NCBI GenBank assembly: GCA_036245525.1
Contig: BTPG01000006.1
Location: 74,878,727-74,942,726 of the forward strand
DNA: 64,000 nt
Reading direction: 5' to 3'
DNA from: Semisulcospira habei
Lineage: Eukaryota > Mollusca > Gastropoda > Semisulcospiridae
Below, piece after piece: positions 21,074-33,000 of the stretch; within the stretch, counting starts at the first letter, position 1, and each line of letters starts with the position of its first letter. A program made the position numbers and the translations under genes. The notes beneath the pieces are model-generated. The model saw nothing but the letters and a program-made list of their open reading frames with translations, was not told where the DNA came from and did no database searches.

Positions 21074-24000
21074 CTGCAAAAGAGGCAATGGAAAGAATGT
21101 GTGACCAAGCCTTTTCATAAGAAAACTAGCAAATGGTAACGACACAGGCATCTAAACCATGCTGTTTATATAAGCTGGTTGTCCCTTTAAAAGAAACAAC
21201 TACTAATGAACATGAAAGCAAGAGCAGCTAGTTCCATGCTCCAAAATAAGACAATGGTAAATTTAATTTCGATTGCAAAACATTATCTGGTTAATCCTTT
21301 CACTGCCATTGGATGCAGATTGTGTTTCTGAAATCTTCATTGATTCAAGGCCAAAGAACTGCAGTCCAAGAAACGTGGATACAAACTGGTGTCAGCAAGA
21401 GGCATAGATCCTCATGAGTCCCCGCATTTGCGGGGGCTCATGAGGATCTATGCCTCTTGCATTTGGGAGCTGCTTCTTGTGTTCTGGCAGCAAAGGTGTT
21501 AGAGAGGATCTGTGTCTCTTTCAGTTGGCGGATCGTGATCAAGGGGTTAAAGATTTCCTACAGAGAATGTGTTACCCACCCATGGAGTAGAGAGCCTCTT
21601 TGGCTTTTCGTCGCACTGTTGAAGAGGAGTCAGAATGGCACACGTACACCAACTGGTCAATACTCTCCACAGCCTGGAAAACAACAATTATTAGTTATAT
21701 TCAGCCTGTGATTTTGCAATGAATTGGTTATGAGCACAGTAGCCGACGTCAAAAAACTGTTGTCCAGATCTCCGAAAAAGTCTTCTTGTACATGTATCAG
21801 ACATTTGTTACAGTCAGCTTGTTTACTGTATAATGAATCTTGAAGGTTACTTACTTCCAGTACGGAGAGGGCAGCACATGCCCCACCCCTGACATCAGGA
21901 AGGTTGTCTTCAAGTCCTTCCACAAACACCACCATTGCTTTGTCTCGGGTCTCTTTATTTCGGCTCACAACTTTCAGGTACGCAGCTGTGAAAGACAGAA
22001 ATCATACAGTAAATATATGGGCAAGCAAGGGCCACTGGGCTGACATCGGTCACAGTTTAGCAGGTTACGTTCGTTATGTCAACTCAACTGCAAGAGACAC
22101 AGTTGCTCATGAGGATCTACGCCTCTTGTTAAAACCACTTCGTATCCATGTTCTGTGGATGGCTGCTGGGAATCTTTGATGTAGAATAAGTCTAGTCCCA
22201 AAGCAGGCTATGTCCATGTGCAAGAGACACAGATTCACAAGAGCCCCTACAGCAGCAGCACTGTGGTGACATGGGCATGTTCCTATACTATTCATGCGGC
22301 ACCATCTTGACGGTATAGATGCAACACTTTAACCTTTTGACTGTCAGCAGCGGTGTTTGTCGTGATAATTCCTGCAAGAATAATCATGACAAAAGCTGCT
22401 ACTTACAGCCAAAGGCTTAACGCATTTCCTCATGATTTCTAACAAAGACAGTGATATATTTCTTTTTATATCACCCAAACTCACTTGCTGACTGCTGGAT
22501 TTCACGTCCAGGGCTGCTTAGCAGCGTGCCAATGACCTTGAGGGGCGTTGGGGTCGGTAGGTCCTCTCTCAAGGTCAGAATAGCCTTGATAGTGCGGTCT
22601 GTGTTGCCAGACATTAGGTGGTCACAAAGTTGTACTGTAAACAACAACAAATTAAAGAATTAAAATCAACAGTGTGCCAAAAATTAGTCTGTCAATTGCA
22701 TATTCAATCAAAAACAAGTTCTAATGCACCAATAAACCATTGGGCAAGGGGGAGGGGGGGTGGGGTGGGGGGAACAACAATTTTTCATCACCTTTTATAT
22801 CTCAAGCAGCTCTAAAACCAAAAGAAATTAGGAAACTTACACTCTTCTGCCACCTGTTCAATTTTCTGAAGTCCACCCTCAACCTTGAAGTATGACACGA
22901 ACTGGTGCAGCGTGACTCCAGCAGATGGTTTGATCTTTTCAGGAACATAATCTGCCAGGTCCAGCATTCTGGCTATGATGTGTCGAAACACTGAAAACAG
23001 AGAAAAAACATTTGGCATTTCCACTTGTGAACTGTTCCAACATAATGGCCACCATGGTGTGATGTAACACTGAACACTGGAAAGAATGACATCAGTAATC
23101 CACAGAAAGTTGCTCACGCAGGATATTGTTGAAGAGACGCCGATTCTTATAAACTGCCATCCAATAACAAACATGTCAGATGTAAACCATGCAAAGATTT
23201 CACCAGTATTGCTGAAGGTGTGAACTTCATCATTGTTGTTACTGCCGTCATCTGTTGGATAATTGTAAGCATTGTTGCTACTGCCGTCATCTGTTGGATA
23301 ATTGTAAGCATTGTTGTTACTGCCGTCATCTGTTGGATAATTGTAAGCATTGTTGTTACTGCCGTCATCTGTTGGATAATTGTAAGCATTGTTGCTACTG
23401 CCGTCATCTGTTGGATAATTGTAAGCATTGTTGTTACTGCCGTCATCTGTTGGATAATTGTAAGCATTGTTGTTACTGCCGTCATCTGTTGCATAATTGT
23501 AAGCATTGTTGCTACTGCCGTCATCTGTTGCATAATTGTAAGCATTGTTGTTACTGCCGTCATCTGTTGGATAATTGTAAGCATTGTTGCTACTGCCTTC
23601 ATCTGTTGCATAATTGTAAGCATTGTTGCTACTGCCGTCATCTGTTGGATAATTGTAAGCATTGTTGCTACTGCCTTCATCTGTTGGATAATTGTAAGCA
23701 TTGTTGCTACTGCCGTCATCTGTTGGATAATTGTAAGCATTGTTGCTACTGCCGTCATCTGTTGGATAATTGTAAGCATTGTTGCTACTGCCGTCATCTG
23801 TTGGATAATTGTAAGCATTGTTGCTACTGCCGTCATCTGTTGCATAATTGTAAGCATTGTTGTTACTGCCGTCATCTGTTGGATAATTGTAAGCATTGTT
23901 GCTACTGCCGTCATCTGTTGGATAATTGTAAGCATTGTTGTTACTGCCGTCATCTGTTGGATAATTGTAAGCATTGTTGCTACTGCCGTCATCTGTTGCA

Positions 24001-27000
24001 TAATTGTAAGCATTGTTGTTACTGCCGTCATCTGTTCGATAATTGTAAGAGACCGGCTGTTTGGATGAGTGATGCTGACCTCTAGTTAGCGTACTCAATC
24101 ATGAAAATTTGCACAGTGATCATGCTCATAATTTGTGTGTTAGTCTGTTATTTTGAACCATATGTTTTTGAACTATCAGGTCCAAACTCACAGACAAACA
24201 CATACTTGACAGACACACATTTATTGCTTAGTAATGTACAGAGAAAAAGAGCGTCACCTCTAGAGGGAGCCACCTGGAAGTGATCAACAATGCGTGGTGC
24301 AAACTTCTGCTCCATGGTGGTCAGGAGCCGTTCTGGATGGATGGACAGCAGGTTGTGGTCCACACTGGTCACCCAGAACTCTCGCAAGGATTTGTCCTCC
24401 GTCAGCTCTGTTAACACTTGAGAAAAACACAGACAACTGTTGAAAATACAGAAGAACTGTTTTGAGCGACCACCCATACGACAGATCACCTGTCATTAAA
24501 GACCATCATTTAGGTGGTTGTAAATGATGGTCTTTAATGGCAGGTAACACTTTTTCCTGAAAACAAGACTGATTGATTCCAGGATGGTGTTCATGTCTTA
24601 TGCTCCACCAATGCCTTGTCTCCATCCATGATTCAGACAGAAAAAATAATCTCCTGTGTTTCACGTGTGCAGGTTTTGTGATGTTGGACCTTACAGCACT
24701 AGTCAAAAAGGTCCAAATCACAGACCAGTACACACTTGGCTGTAAAAGAACAACTTGGGTACAAAGCCTTACCAGCATGGAGGTTGATGTCAGAGCCAGC
24801 TTTTGCGATGGCCAGCAATCGCTGCAGGATAAATCCTTGTCGCTGTAACTTCTCCAGTGCATAGAACTCCCGGCACTTCAGTGGCCCATAGTTACCCAGG
24901 CTCTGCAGCAACAGAAAAATAAATATGAACAAAAATTCTCCATATGTATCCAGTATTCTCAGGGCACTGGCCTCATGCAAGAAATGAAGGGTACAGCAAC
25001 TCCCACAAGTTGTATCCTATTATATCATTATACAATAGAACCTGTTTTCAGGGTTTACATTTTTTTTGGGGCTAGAAAAAAAAGTGTCGCCTTTCATTAC
25101 AGACCATCATTTAGATGGCTACAGCTAACTAAAACATGCTCTTTAACCAATTTAACCCCACAGCCGCATTTCCCAAATTTACCTAACGACCATGTACCAC
25201 TTATAGGAGACGGACTGACCATGATAAATTCAAGGTTAGTGCCAGATTAGCTTGGCGCCTTCAGGTGCCAAGCTAATCTGGCACTAACCTTGAATTTATC
25301 ATGGTCAAAACATCTTCTGCTGTAAGGTGCTGGGGCTAAATGGGTTAATGACATGTGATCTCGTATAAGTGTGGTCATGCAAAACTGGTTGTGCTGTACA
25401 CCAACTCACCTCCAATAGCCAGTCACAGTAAGCAATGTGGAACAGCAAAGCCATGTCCACCTGTTCATTGCCTGTGGAGGGGGGTACGGGGCTGGAACCC
25501 AAACTGGACCCAAGCTGAGTATCTTCGCTGAGCCGCTGAGCCAGAGATTCTATGCCGGAATCACCTGTCTTGGCTGTTGATTCCGGACTGGACAAAATGT
25601 GTTCCAAACTCGTCTTGCGACTTGTGCTGTTAAAGAAAAGTAACAATCATTGAATAAGCGATGCTGTGAGATTAAGCTATTCCTAAATCAAAGTGATGTC
25701 AAAGAAATGACACAATAAGTAAGTAAAGTCAGCTGGCAATCCACCCAGCATGATAAATCTGCGAAAGGCAAGTTTTTCATGAGCTCCCAAAAGTTACGGG
25801 GGGTACAGGTAGATCAGTTCATCTGGCATCATCAGATTTATATTGTACTTTAAGTCTATGACTGTAGACCCATGGTTAACCCACATTATACCGAGGCTAA
25901 AAGCTTTAAATTTGAACACTGCCATATTGTTGGCATCCTTCTGTCTCGGAAGACAATAGAGTATATGCACTTGCTGGGTCAGTTCGTTTTAAGATTTGTA
26001 GTGCCTGCTGTGACTAATCAGTCCAAAGTGAGAGCAGCGGTGTCTGTTGCATTTGCTACAGGTGAAGCCTGTGACTGTTGCTGTGGGCACTGGCTCTTCT
26101 TTCTTTCGTCTGCACTGCCTCTTCTCCTCCCACTGGTTTTCTCTCCTTTCCTCGCTCAGCTTTATGCTGGTCTTCACTGCAAGCTGCCAGCTGGCACAAT
26201 CTGCGGTGGTGGCTTCTAAGTCTGCGGGATTCAGGCTTCCAGCTTTCAGATCACGCTTGCAGACATCTTTGTTTCTAAACGCTGGTCTGCCTGTTGGTCT
26301 GGTGCCGGAGGCGAACTCATCATACAAGATGTCCTTAGGAATCCAACCATTCTGCACACAGCAGACATGACCGAGCCAGCGTAGGCGTCTTTGTGAAAGG
26401 AGTGCGTACATGCTAGGAATGTTGGCCTGGGCCAGCACTTCAGTGTTTGGACCCCACGGTCCTTCCAAGTGATGCCCAAGATTCTCCTCAGGCTGCGCAG
26501 ATGGAAAGAGTTAAGTCTGCGCTCTTGACGGGTGTACAAACTCCACGTCTCGCTGCTGTTGAGAAGAATGCTGAGCACACAGGTCTGGTACACTTTCATC
26601 TTAGTGTTGATGGTAAGCAAGCTGTTGTTCCACACTCTTTTGGTCAGGCGAGCCATCGCTGTTGATGCCTTGCTGATTCTGGAGTCCAGTTCGTTGTCCA
26701 GAGAGAGGTTATTGGAGATAGTTGAGCCAAGGTATGTAAAGTTCTCCACTGCCTTGAGGGTGTGATCGCCTATAGAGATGCAAGCGGTGCTGCCGACATC
26801 CTGGCCCATGATGTTTGTCTTCGTCAGGCTGATGGTCAGCCCAAACTCATCGGCGGCACGAGCGAAGCTGCTGACAAGACGCTGTAGTGCTTCCTCAGTG
26901 TGGGCAGTCAGGGCAGCATCATCAACAAACAGCATCTCTCTAATCAGGACCCTGCGCACCTTGGTCTTTGCGCGCAGACGTGAAAGGTTGAAGAGGCTGC

Positions 27001-30000
27001 CTTCACTCCTAGTGTGGATGAAGACGCCATCTTCCGACTGACTGAAGGCATGGCGCATCAGCAGGGAGAAGAAGATGCCGAGGAGTGTAGGGGCGAGTAT
27101 GCAGCCTTGCTTCACGCCGCTTCGGATCGGGAAGGATTTTGAGGATGAGCCATCATACTGTATGGTACCTTTCATTTCGTCATGAAAGGATGTGACCACC
27201 TTCAGAAGCTTGGGGGGGGCATCCGATCCTGTGTAATAGGCTGAAGAGATCTCTTCTGCTGACTAAGTTAAAGGCTTTGTTCAGGTCAATGAAGGCGATG
27301 TAAAGTGGCTGTCTCTGCTCCCAGCACTTCTCCTGCAGTTGTCTCAATGAGAAGATCATGTCGACTGTTGACCTCTGAGGTCTGAAGCCCACTGCGCCTC
27401 TGGGTAAACGCGTTCGGCCAACACTTGGAGTCTGTTCAGCACCACGCAGGCGAAGACCTTCCCCACAGTGCTCAGCAAGGAGATGCCTTGATAGTTATTA
27501 CAGCCATATGCAAGCTACATTATAGTACTTACAGATAAGGATATAGACCAATGGCTTTAGTTCAAGGGTAGTGCCAGAATAGCTTGGCACCTAGAAGTGC
27601 CAAGCTATTCTGGCGCTACCCCTGAGCTATTTTAGTCAAACTTATTTCACACACTGGTGTATTCCGAATGATAAGGGTTAACCCCTTTCACTGCTAGTGA
27701 ATGCAGATTATGTTACTGCAATTTTTGATAATTCAATGCCAATGAACCCCAGCCATCCAAGGAACATGAATACAAAGTGGTGTCAGCAAGAGGCATAGAT
27801 CTTCATGAGCCCTGCAGATCCGGTGGCTCATGATGATCTTAGTTTTCTACAGCTGGATTGTGTTTACATTTTTGGGGCAGGGAAGGGGAAAAAGATGAGT
27901 GACGTGAAGCACAAGTTTCAGTGTACAAAGTGACCTTTATCACTTCATTGATATAAAGCTAATAAATCTCACCCAGCAAGAGGTATAAATTCTCATCAGC
28001 ACCAGCTGCTGCAGAGCCCATGGGAATCTAGACTCTTGTAGACGAAAGGAGCTTGCTGCAAGACTGCTGAGTGTATACTGTCATTAATTAACCAGAAATC
28101 AACCCTCTGGCTGCCGGTAGTGCTTTTCCTGTAGGAATGACCTCAACAAAAAGCATTACCGACAGCCACAGGGTTAACAACTTGATTTTTAACGTGCATC
28201 TAAGAAAAATTCATTTTTCTCTAAAAGGTATTTTTTCGAAAAATACTTACCGATGACATGACTACATGGGAATATCTACTTCTAGGCTCAATTTTAGCCT
28301 ACTTGCCCGTTGTGTGCCCACACAACCCGAGAGGCACTCGGGGAACCCCCCAGAGGGGCCGAGAGTTATCTCCCCATACCTGCATTACCAGATCCGGTCA
28401 CGAGACCATTCAGTCTGATACTTCGCTCGAAAGCGGCAAGCGGGGCAGGAGGGAGGGACATCCGAGTCATGTCATCGGTAAGTATTTTTCGAAAAAATAC
28501 CTTTTAGAGAAAAATGAATTTATTTCCTCAAAAACATTACCGATGACATGACTACATGGGAGAATTGCGATGAGGAGGCGGGTGCCGCCCAAAACTCCCC
28601 CAGCAGAACAGCGCCGTTCTCCCCGTCGCACACTCCCGACAATTTTAGCGAAGTGCATCTACGGTGCCAGTGGCACCGGGAGGGAGTGTTGCGCGGCGGC
28701 GATGTCCCCCCACCAGTGCGAGATTCTCTCGCTGGCTAGCCAGGTCCCGGAGGTAGAAAGGGGCAAAGACCGATTCGGTTTTCTAGCCCACGGCTGCCAC
28801 GATGTCCTTGACAGCGCGGTTTCGATCAAACGCGACGTTCGTGGCCATAGCTCGTACCTCGTGTGCGTGAATGTGCAGCCTCTTCGCTCCCTCAGGGGAG
28901 ATCTCCTGATAAGCGGAGCGTATGACCCAGCGGAGCCAGGCAGAGATCGTCTGGGCTATAATGTCACGCCGGTTGGGTCTTAGGGGTAGGAAGAGGCGCG
29001 ACCGTCCCCTGCGGACGGGCTTAGATCGCCGCAGATAGATTAAGGGCGCGCACGGGATCCTGTAGCCTGGTCTCCTGGGACCGGGGTCGGTCTCTCAGCG
29101 GCCTAATGGTGATCACCTAAGGTGGAGTTAAAGGAGACCTGTTATTTGCCAGAAAGGCTGGGTCCGTGCGCAGCTGGACGGAGCCATCTGTTCGGAACTG
29201 CAGACCGGCAGGGCGTGCTGAAGGCGCATGTAGCTCGCTCCCGCGCGAAGCGGTAGCCAGTGCCAGCAGGAAACAAGTCTCGCGTGCCAAGTCCGCGAGC
29301 TGGGCCAAAGGTAATGGTACGAAGCGGGCGGAGTTCAACCACGTGAGCACCCAGGGTAGGTCCCAGCGAGGAAGGAGCGAGCGGAGTGTAAGGCGCTGGG
29401 TGCCGAAGTGTCCCATAAGGTCGGCTAGGTCCTTGCCGGCGCCCGGATCGGGTCGTCCCAGGTGACGATAGGTGTCCGCCATCATGGACAGGTAACCGCG
29501 TACCGTGATGAGGGTTAGGCTTTGGTCTCGAAGAGCCAGAGAGAGAAGTCCGCCAGCGGAGGATGAGTCAGATCCGTGGGCGTAAGGCCAAGATCGGTAC
29601 ACCAGGAACAGAGGACTCGCCAGTTCCCTCGTAGGCTCGAAGGGTCGACAGTCTCCGGGGCGCAGCGATCGCCTCCATAGCTGCATCTGAGTATACTCTA
29701 GCTCCGGGGGTTTGCCGCCCAACCTCCAGGCGTAAAGGAGGAGCCACTCCAGGCAGGGGTGGAACAGCGGCTGGCGCGGTTGCTTGAGCATGGTCCGCGG
29801 GGTGGGCAGCAGCAGGGGCGGGTCTGTGGCGAGGCTGAGCAGGTCGGTGGTCCAGGAGCGGTTCCAGACGAGCGGTGCGACCGACAGGAGGAACGCCGAA
29901 GAGCCCCGCAGTTAGAGGAGGACTTAGGGCACGAGGACGGTAGGGGGACCGGTATAGGCCACAAGTCCGTCCCAGGGAAAGGAGAGCGCATTGACAGCCC

Positions 30001-33000
30001 AGGCAAGGTGGTCGGGAATCGGGGAGACGAAGAGGGGAAGCTGGTGGTTCCACCTCGGGGCGAACGACTCGGCCTGGGGAGTCTCCCAGCGGGCGCAGAT
30101 CATCTGAAAGATGTCCTGTCGCAGGGTCCATTCCGTGTGTAGGAGTTGGTCGCGGCGAGACCGAGAGTCGGCCAAGACATTTAGGCATCCGGGAACGTGC
30201 GGGGCTTGAAGGATAATGCTCCGGTCCTCGCACCAACGCATCTTCCTGTAGAGGAGCATACACAGGTCAGGGGAGCGTGTGCCACCTAGCTTCTGGATGT
30301 AAGCGACCACGATCATGTCGTCCGAAAGCACGAGAAGCTCCTGGTGTCGGAGGAGGTACTCCCCGGCGTGAAGGGCTCGCCATACGGCCTGCATCTCCAG
30401 ACAGTGGGTGTGGGTGTGCGCCCAGTGGGAGGGCCAGGGGCCCGCCTGGAGGGGGAGAGGCTAAGGGAACTCCCGACGCTAGCCACGTAGGGCCGGTCCA
30501 CCGACGAAGGTGCGGACGAAGCATCTGGGGCACTGGGACCGCGGCCGTCAAGTCTCTGGAAGACGTGAGCCAATGGAGAAGATGCAGTAGAATTGGCCGG
30601 GAGTAGAGACGCCCTAGTGGGATAAGATCCGCTGCGGCGTTCATCAAACCCAGCAACTGAAGCCAGACTCTGGCGGGGCCTGCATCCTCCCGAGCTAACT
30701 GGTCGGCTAGATCAGCAATCCTCTTGATCCGGGGCACCGGAAGGCGTACCGTGTTGAGGTTGGTAGGGAGTTCCATACCCAGATGCACAACCCGGCGGGA
30801 GGGAGAGATCTGACTTGCCGTCGTCTACTAGGAAGCCCAGGTGTGCCAGGAGGTGCAAGAGAGCATTCTCTGTCCGTGGCTAGCGCGGTCTCCGATTGGT
30901 TGCACAACGGAGGCCGTCCAGGTAGTTCGATGTGGACTGGAGGAGGACTGTCGGGCTAAGGCGACTAAGGCGTCCATCCGCCAAGTGAAGACCCAGGGGC
31001 GGAGGTTGAGTCCGAACGGCAATCCTACCGAAGGCGCTCGAGCGGTGCGCACTAGTGTCCTGAACAGAAAGTGGAACGGAAGGAGTCGGGGGCGCGACCG
31101 AGTCGCGCAAGCTAGGGCTGACGTCTCTCCTGGCCAGACTCAGTGAGTAGGGCGCTACGCCGGCGTACAGATCCTCCGGAAGGATCAGCGGGCTTAACGG
31201 GGAGAGACGGGAGAGGAAGGCCAGTCACGTGGGACGGCACATGGCGGACTGCTGCAGGCCGGGCTCAGTGAGGCGGGCGCTGTGCCGGCAAACAGACCCT
31301 CCGGAAGGGTCAGCGGGCGTGGCAGCAGTGGCAGTCCTCTGATCAGCCATCAAGTGACCTGAAAGTGGAACGGCGGGAGTCGGGGCGCGACCGTGTCGCG
31401 CAAGCTAAGGCTGAAGCCTCTCTTGGCCAGACTCCGAGAGCAAGGCGCTACGCCGGCGTTCAGATCCTCTGGGGGGAGCGGCGACGATCCCGGCGAGGCG
31501 AATGATCCCTCCAGCGGCGCTCGAGGGGCGAGCGTGAGTGTCTAGAACTGACGGTGGAACGGGATGTCGGGGGCGCGACCGTGTCGCGCAGGTTGAGGCT
31601 GACGTCTCTCCTGGCCGGACTCAGTGAGAAGGGCTCTATGCCGGCGTTTAGATCCTCCGGAAGGATCAGCGGGCTTCTCGGGGAGAGAGAGAGGATGAAG
31701 GCCAGTCAACGTGGGACGGCTCATGGCGGACTGCTGCAGGCCAGGCTCAGTGAGGCGGGCGCTGTGCCGGCAAACAGACCCTCCGGAAGGGTCAGCGGGC
31801 GTGGCAGCAGTGGCGATCCTCTGGTCAGCGCGCAACGCCGGGTCCCGACGAGCAGACCGTTCCGAGGGGCCGATGCGAGGAAGGGCGGTCGTTACCGAAG
31901 GGGCGGCGGAAGTGTCCACAGGAGCCGGACGAGAGATAGTAGACGGAGGTCGCTCTCGCCGATAAAACTCCAGAGGTCCGACCAAACGTCTCCGGCCAAG
32001 TCGCACAGACATCACGAGGAACAAACCGCCGACCCGTAGAGACTGAGTCGCCGAACAGCAAGGGTCCACCCAAGGGGGCACGGTGAAGTTGCGCTCGCAG
32101 GTCCGGCGGCAACGTACTGCAGGGGCAGAGCAGGGCATCTCGACGCATGAGGTCGCAATTGGCCGAAGCCACCATCGCGTTGACCGAGGAATGGTAGGCG
32201 GCGCAGTTGGCGGTCTCCGCGAGGACCAGCAGGTCTCCTAGGAGGGGAGAGATGGAAAGATGCCAGGATACCTCCACCCGACGACCCAAGGCTTGAGTGA
32301 GGAGCTCCATAACACCCGAGCAGGGTAAGGTGTTTCGGACCAAGGTCGCTGTCTTGTCCAGGCCCCGCGGCGGGGACCGCCGCAGCAGAGTCAGACCGCC
32401 GGCTAGCGACACCGCCGAAGGGTCCAGCGTAGGCCGAGGGATGGAGAAGGCTAGGAGAGTCCAACACACCAGTCCCGCCGAAACAAGATGTCTAATCCGC
32501 GGGCCAGCGACGGTCGGAGAAGAAGACCGGCTCCTGCTTGACGTGGCGAGCTGTAGGTGCGACGAAAAGACGTCTCGAAGACCCTTAAAGCCGGGCGGTT
32601 GGGGAAGCGACTTAAACCTCTTGACCTGCCTCTCCGCGTCAACAAAGGCGGCGACCTTCCTCTTCAGCGGTGGGGAAGCTGGGCAGGCGTCCGCCGGCAG
32701 CGTCACGGCCACGATCCTGGCGGCTTCCACCGGAGCTAGAAGCGTCTCTGACTGGGAAGAAGACGGGAGCGCCGAGGGGGAAACATCCTCGAGGGCCGCG
32801 TGCGAGGTCGAGCGATCCTCCTCGTCCAACAGAGCCGAGACAGAGACTTCTGGTAGCAGGCTGAGCGCATCGTCCTGCAGGGGGCGTCGAGAATCCTCGC
32901 TGACAGCGCTCGCGAGGCGAGCGAGGGCGCGGGCGTCTGGAGGAGGAACGGTGCGGATCAGAGTCGCGGCTGCGTCACGACGGGCGGTGCTGACGTCTCT

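Noticed and set aside
23232..24050. CRISPR-like array appearance
   Set aside because: The units are contiguous near-identical repeats with no unique spacers, in an animal intron. It is a minisatellite.
23147..24085. Long open frames in several phases and on both strands across the minisatellite (over 270 codons each)
   Set aside because: They are a consequence of a stop-free 39-bp unit, a multiple of three. Only the frame continuous with RIPOR exon 18 is worth noting, and even that lacks transcript evidence.
24258..24280. Upstream GTGGCT donor for RIPOR exon 17
   Set aside because: Using it puts exon 18 out of frame and gives an early stop. The GTGACG donor 16 bp further on gives the correct phase and the conserved VFRHIIARML junction.
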